From Pseudomonadota bacterium (GTDB taxonomy: Bacteria; Pseudomonadota; Gammaproteobacteria; Pseudomonadales; Azotimanducaceae): DNA of 36,129 nucleotides. Each line of letters begins with the position of its first letter. Positions within the stretch are counted from its first letter, which is position 1. The translations under genes and the position numbers were made by a program. Shown here in pieces: positions 17,414 to 25,959 of the stretch. The DNA is taken from assembly GCA_009936775.1 (NCBI GenBank), contig JAACDW010000025.1, positions 1-36,129 on the forward strand, written 5' to 3'. The notes below the pieces were generated by a model. It saw only the letters and a program-made list of their open reading frames with translations. It ran no database searches and was not told the origin of the DNA.

Positions 17414-17959
17414 TTACGCTGAGCGGCGACGAAATTCTAAATTCTCATAATGCACCGGGAACGATTGAGCTGCTCGATCGGCAAAATAATGCTTTAGCGT
17501 GGCGTTGATGACAGGAAAAGCCAATTCATCCCACGGAATGTCCTGTTCGCGGAAGAGTGCAACGTCCAATGATTCAGAGCCGCTACTAAACGTTGGTCCA
17601 AGCAAATCGGCTTTGAAAAACATATAAACCTGAGAAATGTGTGGCAGGCTGAAAACGGTATAAAGTTTCGCGTTGGCAACCTCTGCATTGGCCTCCTCCA
17701 TGGTTGCCCGAGCGCCGCCATCTGCGGCTGTTTCGCCGTTCTCCATAAACCCCGCAGGCAGCGTCCAATAGCCGCGACGTGGTTCTATCGCCCGTTTGCA
17801 TAACAGTACCTGATCGCCCCAGATGGGCAGGGTGCCTGCAACGATCTTGGGGTTCTGGTAATGGATGGCGCCGCAGTTATTGCAAACCGCGCGCTCTCTG
17901 GTGTCGTCTTCCGGCACTTTGTAATCTACGGTTGCGCCGCAGGCGCTGCAAAATTTCAT
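17414..17959 (-). CDS. Zinc-ribbon Nudix hydrolase with altered Nudix box
   Basis: I start at the ATG at 17959 (MKFCSACG), giving 181 residues; the ORF-track extension upstream has no family counterpart. A zinc ribbon (C4/C7, C26/C29) precedes a Nudix fold. The Nudix box spans residues 70-92: G70, E76, R84, E88 and E89 are kept, but the residue after R84 is Ala85 instead of the consensus Glu, and the late Gly is Asn91. In MutT the residue equivalent to Ala85 is the proposed general base, so activity may be altered or may use another residue. TATACT ends seven bases before the ATG, suggesting a leaderless transcript. The likely substrate class is a nucleoside diphosphate derivative, but unknown. 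Confidence 0.85.
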   Translation of the reverse strand: MKFCSACGATVDYKVPEDDTRERAVCNNCGAIHYQNPKIVAGTLPIWGDQVLLCKRAIEPRRGYWTLPAGFMENGETAADGGARATMEEANAEVANAKLYTVFSLPHISQVYMFFKADLLGPTFSSGSESLDVALFREQDIPWDELAFPVINATLKHYFADRAAQSFPVHYENLEFRRRSA

Positions 17960-18127
17960 AAAGCCAGTATACCTATTTGTGACAGTGGCTGGCATCGCTT
18001 GCGCGCATTGTTGTAGTGGTTGGTGCAAGGGTTCATTACCATGGCTGAGACGCAGATGCCGGGGGACTGCGAGATTGCAAAAAGACCGCTGTTGTTGTGA
18101 ATGGGTAAACGCCGAGGAGGGCGGACA

Positions 18128-18682
18128 ATGTTGTACGAGCTAGACGGAAAAAAGGTGCGCGCAGAGGGCGATTATTGGGTGGCCGATTCCGCGGTAGTGG
18201 TTGGTAATGTGCTGCTCAAACAAGATGCCAGTGTTTGGTTTAATGCGGTCGTGCGCGGTGATAACGACTTGATCACCATCGGCGAGGGTTCCAATGTGCA
18301 AGATGGCTCTGTGCTGCACACTGACCCGGGCCATCCACTCGTGATTGGTGCGCATGTCACCATTGGGCATAAAGTCATGTTGCACGGCTGCGATATCGGA
18401 GAGGGGTCGCTTATCGGCATTAACGCGGTGGTGTTGAACGGCGCAAAGATTGGCAAAAATTGCATTGTTGGTGCCAATGCACTGATTACCGAAGGCAAGG
18501 AAATTCCGGATAACTCCATGGTCATGGGCTCCCCAGGTAAGGTGGTTAAAACACTAACCGATGAGCAGGCCATGGGTATTCGTATTGGCGCTGCCCACTA
18601 TGTGCAAAATGCCAAACGCTTCAAGGCAGGGGTGGTGCTGCAAAGCGCCGCTCAAGCGGCTGCCAGAGCGGCAGCAGATTAA
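18128..18682 (+). CDS. Gamma-class carbonic anhydrase family protein (left-handed beta helix)
   Basis: The start at 18128 is preceded by GAGGAGGG, better than the track start at 18101, and gives 184 residues. Hexapeptide repeats run through most of the chain (for example [43 protein letters not shown]). The three zinc histidines of the gamma-CA family are present as H64, H81 and H86. Members (YrdA/PaaY type) form trimers; some hydrate CO2, many have no proven activity. It lies 21 bases upstream of purT on the same strand, so the two are probably co-transcribed. Confidence 0.9.
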   Translation: MLYELDGKKVRAEGDYWVADSAVVVGNVLLKQDASVWFNAVVRGDNDLITIGEGSNVQDGSVLHTDPGHPLVIGAHVTIGHKVMLHGCDIGEGSLIGINAVVLNGAKIGKNCIVGANALITEGKEIPDNSMVMGSPGKVVKTLTDEQAMGIRIGAAHYVQNAKRFKAGVVLQSAAQAAARAAAD

Positions 18683-18703
18683 GGCGTGGTGGAAGGAAAG
18701 ACT

Positions 18704-19903
18704 GTGACTGTCAATTCGCCGATAACGCTTGGTACTGCGCTGACCCCCTGTGCAACCAAGGCAATGATGTTGGGCAGCGGTGAACTTGGCAAGGAAGTGG
18801 TGATCGAACTGCAGCGTATGGGAGTGGAGGTTGTTGCAGTAGACCGATACGCCAACGCCCCGGCAATGCAGGTGGCCCATCGCAGCCATGTCATCGATAT
18901 GCTCGACGGCACAGCCTTACAGCAGATTATCGAACTGGAATCTCCGGACTTGGTGGTACCGGAAATTGAGGCTATCGCCACACCAATATTGGAGCAGATG
19001 GAGCAGTCTGGGCTGCGAGTGATTCCCACCGCGACGGCGGCGCGACTGACGATGGATCGAGAGGGCATTCGGCGGTTGGCCGCCGAGAAGTTAGAGGTGC
19101 GAACGTCGCCCTATCAATTTGCCGACAACGAAGCGGCCTATCGCCAAGCGGTTGCAACCATTGGTCTGCCGTGCATCGTCAAGCCGGTGATGTCCAGTTC
19201 TGGCAAGGGGCAGTCGACGCTGCGAAGCGAGGACGATATCGATGCGGCTTGGCAGTACGCGGTGGCCGGTGCTCGCGGTGCTGGCGGCACAGTGATCATC
19301 GAGGGTTTTGTTGATTTTGACTATGAGATTACGCTGCTGACCGTGCGGCATCGTGATGGCACCAGCTTTTGTGCTCCCATCGGTCACCGCCAGCAGGGGG
19401 GTGACTATCAAGAATCATGGCAGCCCCAGCCCATGTCGGCTGAGGCTCTGGCGCAAAGCCAAGGGATTGCCGAAACGGTGACCACAGCCCTGGGCGGTTG
19501 GGGATTGTTTGGCGTGGAATTTTTCATCAAGGGCGACGACGTCTATTTTTCTGAGGTCAGTCCGCGGCCCCACGATACCGGCATGGTCACCCTGATCAGT
19601 CAGGATCTGAGTGAATTTGCTCTCCACGCGCGGGCCATATTGGGGCTGCCGATCCCCAACATTCGCCAGCTAGGACCAGCGGCATCAGCAGTGGTACTGG
19701 CCCACGGCCATTCCCGGTCGTTATCTTTTGGCGGCCTCGAGCAGGCGCTGGCAGAACCAGATACTCAACTGCGCCTATTCGGCAAGCCTGAGGTGGCTGG
19801 TGAGCGCCGTGTCGGCGTTGCTCTAGCCCTGGGCGATTCACTGGCAGACGCCCGGTCGAAGGCGCAGCGCTCGGCGACTGCGGTCACAGTGAATCTGGGG
19901 TAA
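18704..19903 (+). CDS. purT: Formate-dependent phosphoribosylglycinamide formyltransferase PurT
   Basis: The protein closely follows E. coli Pur[25 protein letters not shown] at the start (seen in shorter pieces), [27 protein letters not shown], the ATP-grasp segment [12 protein letters not shown], and [25 protein letters not shown] at the metal/ATP site. It makes formyl-GAR from GAR, formate and ATP. I pick GTG at 18704 because GGAAGG sits seven bases before it, giving 399 residues (E. coli 392); GTG at 18686 is the track alternative. It follows the gamma-CA gene closely. Confidence 0.96.
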   Translation: MTVNSPITLGTALTPCATKAMMLGSGELGKEVVIELQRMGVEVVAVDRYANAPAMQVAHRSHVIDMLDGTALQQIIELESPDLVVPEIEAIATPILEQMEQSGLRVIPTATAARLTMDREGIRRLAAEKLEVRTSPYQFADNEAAYRQAVATIGLPCIVKPVMSSSGKGQSTLRSEDDIDAAWQYAVAGARGAGGTVIIEGFVDFDYEITLLTVRHRDGTSFCAPIGHRQQGGDYQESWQPQPMSAEALAQSQGIAETVTTALGGWGLFGVEFFIKGDDVYFSEVSPRPHDTGMVTLISQDLSEFALHARAILGLPIPNIRQLGPAASAVVLAHGHSRSLSFGGLEQALAEPDTQLRLFGKPEVAGERRVGVALALGDSLADARSKAQRSATAVTVNLG

Positions 19904-19940
19904 AGCCGGTTTAGGGTGCATTTTGGGACGGTCAGACCTA

Positions 19941-19966
19941 GCTTGGTTTTTGTGAAAAGGCCAAGC
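19941..19966. repeat. Hairpin after purT
   Basis: GCTTGG and CCAAGC flank TTTTTGTGAAAAGG, so the stem can extend inward through T-A and G-U pairs to about 11 positions. No T tract follows on either strand, so it is not a standard terminator. It may be a 3'-end stabiliser for the purT message. Confidence 0.35.
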
Positions 19967-20071
19967 AGTCAGCGCGGGGGTTGCAATGCCCGAGTGGGGC
20001 ATTATAGTCGCGCTATGGGAAGTACCTGTTACAGCGAAAAATATGCGCCTACCGAGCTTGCTCGGAGCGCT

Positions 20072-20149
20072 GTGCTGACTGGTGCACCACTGTCTGACGC
20101 GCTGCTTCTTGCGCTACTTCTGCTGCCGGGGCTCCGGCACAACTCTTAA
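20072..20149 (+). CDS. Possible leucine leader peptide upstream of leuA
   Basis: A 25-codon ORF starting at GTG 20072 (GGAG just upstream) encodes ALLLALLLLPGLRHNS at its end: eight leucines within twelve residues, including a CTA codon. It sits about 130 bases before leuA on the same strand. Leucine-rich leader peptides control leu operons by attenuation in enterobacteria. A TTGCAA-N16-TATAGT promoter (19981-20008) lies upstream. A six-base-pair hairpin (TGCCGG-GGCT-CCGGCA) overlaps the last codons. Against this, no T-rich terminator is seen before leuA. A second promoter-like pair, CCGACA-N16-TATGAT (20188-20215), lies downstream and would bypass it. The longer track ORF (19916-20149) shares this frame. 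Confidence 0.4.
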   Translation: MLTGAPLSDALLLALLLLPGLRHNS

Positions 20150-20277
20150 CACCCTAGGGCCACGCCCAACCTAACCTTGAAGAAATCCGACACAGCCTCG
20201 GATGTCCGTTATGATAGTTCAGATAACGCCAGTGCTATATGAGTGGCAGGGCCTTCTGGCAAAACAGAGTGAGAGTT
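20150..20277 (+). promoter_or_regulatory. leuA upstream region with hairpins and possible promoter
   Basis: Between the leucine-rich ORF and the chosen leuA start lie two perfect six-base-pair stems: ATCCGA-N7-TCGGAT (20184-20202) and CGTTAT-N10-ATAACG (20208-20229). CCGACA/TATGAT spaced by 16 bases could be a promoter with start near 20222. The stretch 20140-20195 is C-rich and G-poor, as Rho loading regions often are. Either reading is inference. Confidence 0.35.
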
Positions 20278-21969
20278 ATGAGTAGTCACCCAACCAGCGG
20301 TCGCGCTGTCGGCGCGATGCCTTTTGAAAAGTACAAAGCCTTTGCGGCCGTCGATCTGCCAGATCGCCAATGGCCGAGCAAGGTGCTCACCCAAGCCCCG
20401 CGTTGGTGCAGTGTGGATCTACGCGACGGCAACCAAGCGCTGATCGATCCCATGAGCGTCGATGAAAAAATGCGTCTGTGGGACCTCTTGCTGGAAGTTG
20501 GTTTTGCCGAAATTGAGGTGGGTTTTCCTGCTGCATCCCAGCCGGATTTTGACTTTATTCGCCGCATCATTGACGAAGATCGAATACCGGACGACGTCCA
20601 TATTCAAATTCTTTGTCAGGCTCGCAAAGAGTTGATCGAACGTTCGGTAGAGGCGCTGGAAGGCGCGCCGAACGTAATTTTCCATCTCTACAACTCCACT
20701 TCGGAGCTACAGCGGCGGGTGGTTTTTGGTATGGACCGGCAGGGTATTATCGACTTGGCCGTTGACGGCACGGCACTCGTGCGCGAAGGCTTAAAAAACT
20801 TCGCTTCCAATGTGACCTTTGAATATTCGCCGGAAAGCTTTACCGGCACCGAGCTAGATTTCGCGACAGATATTTGCACGGCGGTGGCTGATACTTGGGG
20901 AGCGACACCTGAAGCTCCCATGATTATCAACTTGCCCAGCACTGTAGAGATGTCGACGCCGAATATTTACGCAGACCAAATCGAATGGTTTTGCCGCAAC
21001 TTTCCGCGTCGCGACAGTGCGGTTATTAGTCTGCACACCCATAACGACCGGGGTACCGGCGTGGCGGCGACAGAACTTGGGCTGATGGCTGGTGCTCAGC
21101 GGGTGGAAGGCACGTTGTTTGGTAATGGCGAGCGCACCGGAAACTGCGACCTTATCACCATGGGCATGAACCTGTTTAGCCAAGGCATTGATCCCACGCT
21201 GAACTTTCAGCAGATGCCGAAAATACGCGAGGTGGCAGAGTCGGTGAACAAATTGGCGGTTCCTGAACGTCACCCCTATGCTGGTGAACTGGTGTTTACC
21301 GCGTTTTCTGGTTCTCACCAAGATGCCATTAAGAAAGGCATGTCGATGGTAGATCGCAGTTCCTGGGAAGTACCTTACTTACCCATTGACCCTGCGGATG
21401 TGGGCAGTTCCTACAAAGAAACCATCCGGGTTAACAGCCAGTCCGGCAAGGGTGGGGTGGGCTTTATGCTGGAAGAGCATTATGGCTTGGCTCTGCCCCG
21501 TGATTTGCTGGTGGAATTCAGCAGCTATGTCCAAAAGCTTACCGAGTCCCTCGACCGTGAAGTCAAAACAGACGAAATATATCAGTGTCTGCTCGATACC
21601 TATGTGGTCGATAGCGAGCCCTACCGTCTGGTGGATTACGATTTGCTACCCGGCCGCGAACAAGATCAACGCTGTGTCGCTCGAGTTGGTGCATCAGACA
21701 ATGTGCTCACCATTGACGGCGAAGGCTCCGGCCCTATCGAAGCCTTTGTTACCGCGCTGGGGGAAACGCTAAACGAACCCGTTACTGTGCTGAGCTATCA
21801 GGAAGTAGCCATGGGCACAGGGAGCGATGCGCAAGCGATATGCATTGTCTCTATCGAGGACAGAGAAGAAGGTCGGCGCTGCTATGGACTGGGCCTGAGT
21901 CGTAACACCACGACCACGGCATTCAATGCCATCATCTCAGCCATGAACAGGCGCTGGCGCCAGGCCTAA
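20278..21969 (+). CDS. leuA: 2-isopropylmalate synthase (long, Pseudomonas-type)
   Basis: The first enzyme of leucine synthesis joins acetyl-CoA to 2-oxoisovalerate. I start at ATG 20278 (MSSHPTSG) because GTGAGAG lies just upstream; the track start at 20239 adds 13 residues without support. The 563-residue length fits the LeuA type II class. The TIM-barrel shows the metal/substrate motif WCSVDLRDGNQALI and the HxH pair in SLHTHNDRGTG. The GNGERTGNCDL loop and a C-terminal regulatory domain (about residues 440-563) for leucine feedback follow. It stands alone; no leuB/C/D are adjacent. Upstream leader candidates are described separately. Confidence 0.96.
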   Translation: MSSHPTSGRAVGAMPFEKYKAFAAVDLPDRQWPSKVLTQAPRWCSVDLRDGNQALIDPMSVDEKMRLWDLLLEVGFAEIEVGFPAASQPDFDFIRRIIDEDRIPDDVHIQILCQARKELIERSVEALEGAPNVIFHLYNSTSELQRRVVFGMDRQGIIDLAVDGTALVREGLKNFASNVTFEYSPESFTGTELDFATDICTAVADTWGATPEAPMIINLPSTVEMSTPNIYADQIEWFCRNFPRRDSAVISLHTHNDRGTGVAATELGLMAGAQRVEGTLFGNGERTGNCDLITMGMNLFSQGIDPTLNFQQMPKIREVAESVNKLAVPERHPYAGELVFTAFSGSHQDAIKKGMSMVDRSSWEVPYLPIDPADVGSSYKETIRVNSQSGKGGVGFMLEEHYGLALPRDLLVEFSSYVQKLTESLDREVKTDEIYQCLLDTYVVDSEPYRLVDYDLLPGREQDQRCVARVGASDNVLTIDGEGSGPIEAFVTALGETLNEPVTVLSYQEVAMGTGSDAQAICIVSIEDREEGRRCYGLGLSRNTTTTAFNAIISAMNRRWRQA

Positions 21970-22018
21970 CGTGAACGCCGCGAGCATCAAGGGGTCGAGC
22001 ACTTGTGCAGCGCCCCGA

Positions 22019-23323
22019 TTAGGATGCGGTCTGGTCTTCTGGATCAGACTCTAACGGATCGGCCTCCGCCGCAGACTGCCGGCGAATGGTCAGGGATTTA
22101 ACAATGTTGTCCTTAATTTGCAGCGTTTCGATCTGATACTCTCCCACCCGCAAGCAGACATTGGTTTCCGGAATCGTCTCTAGGTGTTCAAGTACAAAGC
22201 CGCTAAGGGTTTTCGGTCCGAAGGTCGGTAGGTCCCAGCGCAGTGCCCGATTAATATCGCGCAGCACGGCCATGCCATCAATGACATAGCTGCCGTCATC
22301 TTGAGGCGAAATTTCAGGCATGTTGGCCGCGTAGTCGCTGGTGAACTCGCCAACAATTTCTTCCAGTATGTCCTCCAAGGTCACAATGCCCTGAACGTCG
22401 CCATATTCGTCAACGACGAGCGCTAGACGCTGCTTTTCTTTTTGAAAGTTAAACAACTGGGTATGCAGTGGGGTCGCTTCTGGTACGTAGTACGGTTCTC
22501 GGGTCAGCTGCAGCAAATCTGCCTTGGTAAAATCCTCACTGAGAATCAATCGAGAAACCCTTCGTAGATGCAAAATGCCAAGTACATTGTCGAAGTTTTC
22601 TTTATAAACCGGCAGCAGCGTGTGTTGCGATGCCGCCACACCAGACATGATGGTGCCTAGTTCTTCATCAATATTGATAGCCACGATTTCTGCCTTGGGC
22701 ACCATGATGTCATCGACGGTGACCGATGCCAGATCCAAAATACGCGTCAGCATTTTTTGGCGCTCGCCTACGGATGTGGCCCCTTCGTCCACTACGGTCT
22801 TCAGTTCGTCAGTGGTCAGCTGGTCATCGTCTTTGCTGGCGGGTAAAAACGGTGCCACCAGCGCGTTACTAACGACGTTGATTAAGGTCACAACGGGCAT
22901 CAGTACTCTTTGCAGCGGTTGTAGCACATATACCGCTTTCAGCGCCCAATTCTCAGGGCGCTCCGCAGCCAGAGTCTTTGGCGCGACTTCCGCGAAAATC
23001 AAAAATACGATGGTCAGCACCCAAGGCGCCAATAGCACACCGGTATCGCCGATAAGCTGAAAACCAATAACCGTTGCAACCGTGGCCGCAGAGAAGTTCA
23101 CCAGATTGTTGCCCACCAAGATAACGCCGAGTAGGCGGTCTTGGCGCTGGAGCATTGCATCAGCCTTCTTTGCACCGCGGTTACCGCGTTTTACGAGGTG
23201 CCGTAAACGGTAGCGGTTTAGTGCCATCATGGCGGTTTCGGTGCCGGAGAAATACGCCGAAAGCAAAATCATCAAGCCGATACTGAGCAGCAAATAACTG
23301 GTTGGAATCGCGTTTATGTCCAT
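22019..23323 (-). CDS. corB: CNNM/CBS-domain membrane protein, HlyC/CorC family (CorB/YfjD type)
   Basis: The 434-residue protein has an N-terminal CNNM (DUF21) membrane domain with about three to four helices and the motif SAYFSGTETAMMALNRYRL. A pair of CBS domains follows (about residues 200-330; DIMVPKAEIVAI, VVDEYGDVQGIVTLEDILEEIVGEF), then a C-terminal CorC_HlyC domain. The family is linked to magnesium transport or Mg/cobalt resistance; E. coli YfjD/CorB is the named relative and is also located near ypjD and ffh. It is transcribed leftward behind ypjD with a 25-base gap and is convergent with leuA. Confidence 0.9.
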   Translation of the reverse strand: MDINAIPTSYLLLSIGLMILLSAYFSGTETAMMALNRYRLRHLVKRGNRGAKKADAMLQRQDRLLGVILVGNNLVNFSAATVATVIGFQLIGDTGVLLAPWVLTIVFLIFAEVAPKTLAAERPENWALKAVYVLQPLQRVLMPVVTLINVVSNALVAPFLPASKDDDQLTTDELKTVVDEGATSVGERQKMLTRILDLASVTVDDIMVPKAEIVAINIDEELGTIMSGVAASQHTLLPVYKENFDNVLGILHLRRVSRLILSEDFTKADLLQLTREPYYVPEATPLHTQLFNFQKEKQRLALVVDEYGDVQGIVTLEDILEEIVGEFTSDYAANMPEISPQDDGSYVIDGMAVLRDINRALRWDLPTFGPKTLSGFVLEHLETIPETNVCLRVGEYQIETLQIKDNIVKSLTIRRQSAAEADPLESDPEDQTAS

Positions 23324-23348
23324 TTGAGGCTGAGTCGCTTGCAGGTCT

Positions 23349-24191
23349 TTAGAGTAGGTATTCGAGAACGAACTTGCTACCCAGATAACCCAACAGCAGC
23401 AGGGCGAAGGCGGCTAAATTCCAGCGGACACCAGTGACGCCGCGCCAACCAAAGAGGTGGTGGCCGGTCAAAAAACCGGCATAAACTAACCATGACAGGG
23501 TGGTCAGTACGGTGTGGTGAACTAAGCGCTGATCAAACATGTCCTGTAGAAACAAAACCCCGGTGGCGATGGATAGGGTGAGCAGACCAAGCCCCAGCCA
23601 GAGCATGGTGATAAATAAGTCTTCCATGCTTTCCAGTGGCGGCAAAATGCCCAATAAACCGCTGCGTGGAGAACGCAGTCGCCGCTCCTGAACCCCAATC
23701 AGCAACGACTGCAGGGCGGCAGTCATCAGCGCAGCGTATGCACTGATAGACAGCAAAATATGCCCGATCTGCACCGAGTCTAGAGCAATTGGTTGCGTGC
23801 GGCCTTGAGGCAGCACGGCTAGCGCAACAACGCTGGCTGCGGCTATCGGTAAACACAGTAACAGTAGGTTGTCGGCGCGCACCCGCACCGCACTGAGGGC
23901 AATGACACCAACCATCACGCAGGTCACCAAGTTGCTTACTCCCAGTAAGCTTAGCGTCAGTGTCGTATCCGGTGCTTGCTGCACCAAGGTGTTGTTGATC
24001 ACGACCAGCTGAGCCGATAACCCAACGAAGGCGGCGACGACGGCATAGAAGGAGACTGCGCTGGGTGCCACGGCGCCTGTCGGCTCGTGAGCTTGCTGTA
24101 AACGCGTGTCGAGGTGTCGCCACAATAACCAAAAGGCTGCTGCATAAAAAAACAACGCAGCCGCGTAGGCGATAGAAGTGATGTTGTTCAT
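23349..24191 (-). CDS. ypjD: Inner membrane protein YpjD (CcsA/HemX-like)
   Basis: I choose the ATG at 24191 (MNNITSIAYAAALFF), preceded by GAAGG, giving 280 residues. The ORF-track start 15 codons upstream adds a basic, non-membrane segment. About eight hydrophobic helices are visible and the late FGWRGVTGVRWNLAAFALLLLGYLGSKFVLE matches the C-terminal helix of the cytochrome c assembly-like family (seen as short motifs). The function of YpjD is not established; distant similarity to CcsA/CcmC suggests heme handling. Its position upstream of corB and divergent from the ffh side copies the E. coli ypjD-yfjD/ffh neighbourhood. Confidence 0.88.
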   Translation of the reverse strand: MNNITSIAYAAALFFYAAAFWLLWRHLDTRLQQAHEPTGAVAPSAVSFYAVVAAFVGLSAQLVVINNTLVQQAPDTTLTLSLLGVSNLVTCVMVGVIALSAVRVRADNLLLLCLPIAAASVVALAVLPQGRTQPIALDSVQIGHILLSISAYAALMTAALQSLLIGVQERRLRSPRSGLLGILPPLESMEDLFITMLWLGLGLLTLSIATGVLFLQDMFDQRLVHHTVLTTLSWLVYAGFLTGHHLFGWRGVTGVRWNLAAFALLLLGYLGSKFVLEYLL

Positions 24192-24426
24192 GGGACCTTC
24201 ACGTGCGTGGCAAGTTCGGCTTCTGACGATACCCAAACAGGCGGCCGCGTGATTGCTTTAGGAGCCTTTCTTAGCGTCGATATGTGTTAAGTGTGTCACA
24301 ACGACGCGTTGCGGTGAAGCTTCGGCGTAGCGGCAAAAATACACATTTGGTATACCCCTACGCGTTTCGCCGCCTGCCGCTGTATTTGGCATTGCAATCA
24401 AAATTACAACAAAAAGGGAGGGTGAT

Positions 24427-25902
24427 ATGAATCGGGCACTGGATATTGTGGTTTGGCTCACAGACTTATTTGTATTGCTCGTGGGTTTGACAGTTTTAGG
24501 GATCCTTTGCATCTATGTGATTGACCGGTTCCAAACCACTCACTCGTTGCGGCGTAACTTTCCGGTGCTCGCACGCTTTCGCTACCTGTTTGAAGATTTG
24601 GGCGAATTTTTCCGGCAGTACTTTTTTGCCATGGACCGTGAAGAACTGCCGTTTAATCGTGCCGAGCGCAGTTGGGTCTACCGCGCCGCCAAGGGCGTTG
24701 ATACTACTGTGGCTTTTGGCTCGACTCGGGACCTACGTCCCACCGGGTCGGTACTGTTTGTAAACTGCGCTTACCCAACACTCGAGGAGGATGCTGTTCC
24801 TCCTAAAACACTGGTTTTTGGTCCTGATGCCAAACACCCCTACGAAACTGCTGCATTTTTCAATGTTTCCGGCATGAGTTACGGCGCAATCAGTCGGCCT
24901 GCAATAACAGCCTTGTCCACCGGAGCGGCCAAAGCCGGCATTTGGATGAATACCGGCGAGGGCGGTTTGTCACCGGCCCATATTGCTGGTGGCGCCGACA
25001 TTGTGTTCCAAATTGGCACGGCCAATTATGGTGTGCGTGATAGCCAAGGCCAGCTTGATGAAGCCAAGCTGGCAGAGGTGGCCGCGCATGCACAGGTGCG
25101 CATGTTCGAGATCAAACTCAGTCAAGGGGCTAAACCGGGCAAGGGGGGTATTCTCCCGGGTGCCAAGGTGACGGCTGAAATTGCACGTATTCGAGCCATT
25201 CCCGAGGGCGAGGACTCCATCAGCCCGAATCGGAATCCGGCCATCAACAATACAGAAGATCTGTTGGCTGCCATCGATCGAGTGCGTCGGGTGACGGGTA
25301 AGCCCGTGGGCTTTAAATCGGTGATTGGTGCCTATGGCTGGCTTGATGAACTGTGCGCGTTGATCGCGCAGAAAGGACATGAGTACGCGCCTGATTTTAT
25401 TACCATCGACAGCGCTGACGGCGGTACCGGTGCAGCGCCTGCCAGCCTTATTGATTACATGGGTCTACCGCTCAAGGAGAGTCTGCCGCTTGTCGTCGAC
25501 ATACTGACCCGCCACGGTCTGCGTCAGCGCATTCGAGTCATTGCAAGCGGCAAGTTGACCAGCCCGGGACAGGTGGCTTGGGCCATGTGTGCGGGGGCTG
25601 ATGTGGCAGTTTCCGCTCGCGGGTTTTTGTTCTCTCTCGGTTGTATCCAAGCACTGCAGTGCAACAAAAATACCTGCCCGACCGGCATTACAACCCACAA
25701 TCCAAAGCTGCAGCGTGGCTTGGTGGTAGAAGACAAGGCGGAACGGGTGGCCAATTACGCGACAACCCTGATGCATGAGGTAGAGATTATTGCCCACTCC
25801 TGCGGGGTTACCGAGCCTCGGGCGCTAGACCGCGTGCACTGTCGTCAGGTCATTGAAGACGGCACTTCGGTGTCCCTTTCGGACCTTTACGGAGAGGGTT
25901 AA
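24427..25902 (+). CDS. FMN-binding glutamate synthase family protein (membrane-anchored)
   Basis: The 491-residue protein starts with one membrane helix (WLTDLFVLLVGLTVLGILCIYVI), followed by the GltB central domain 2 barrel. Hallmarks are MSYGAISRPAI, NTGEGGLSPAH, KLSQGAKPGKGG, IDSADGGTGAAP and a 3Fe-4S-type cysteine set CIQALQC-x4-CPTGI. It has no glutamine amidotransferase domain, so it is not a complete glutamate synthase. Such stand-alone proteins (YuxE/GltB2-like) have no well-settled role. A strong AGGGAGGG precedes the ATG. It sits between ypjD and ffh, with the ffh start 58 bases downstream. Confidence 0.92.
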   Translation: MNRALDIVVWLTDLFVLLVGLTVLGILCIYVIDRFQTTHSLRRNFPVLARFRYLFEDLGEFFRQYFFAMDREELPFNRAERSWVYRAAKGVDTTVAFGSTRDLRPTGSVLFVNCAYPTLEEDAVPPKTLVFGPDAKHPYETAAFFNVSGMSYGAISRPAITALSTGAAKAGIWMNTGEGGLSPAHIAGGADIVFQIGTANYGVRDSQGQLDEAKLAEVAAHAQVRMFEIKLSQGAKPGKGGILPGAKVTAEIARIRAIPEGEDSISPNRNPAINNTEDLLAAIDRVRRVTGKPVGFKSVIGAYGWLDELCALIAQKGHEYAPDFITIDSADGGTGAAPASLIDYMGLPLKESLPLVVDILTRHGLRQRIRVIASGKLTSPGQVAWAMCAGADVAVSARGFLFSLGCIQALQCNKNTCPTGITTHNPKLQRGLVVEDKAERVANYATTLMHEVEIIAHSCGVTEPRALDRVHCRQVIEDGTSVSLSDLYGEG

Positions 25903-25923
25903 CGCAACAGCCAGCTCTCGCGC

Positions 25924-25929
25924 TATACT
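25924..25929 (+). promoter_or_regulatory. Possible ffh promoter -10 element
   Basis: TATACT lies 31 bases before the ffh ATG, in the short gap after the glutamate-synthase-like gene. No good -35 is visible at 16-18 bases, so this is weak. Confidence 0.3.
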
Positions 25930-25959
25930 GATCTTCGAGTAACCAAGCACAATAGACTT

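Noticed and set aside
21970-22018. GGGG...CCCC imperfect stem between leuA and corB as a bidirectional terminator
   Set aside because: Pairing is interrupted and there is no T tract on either strand.
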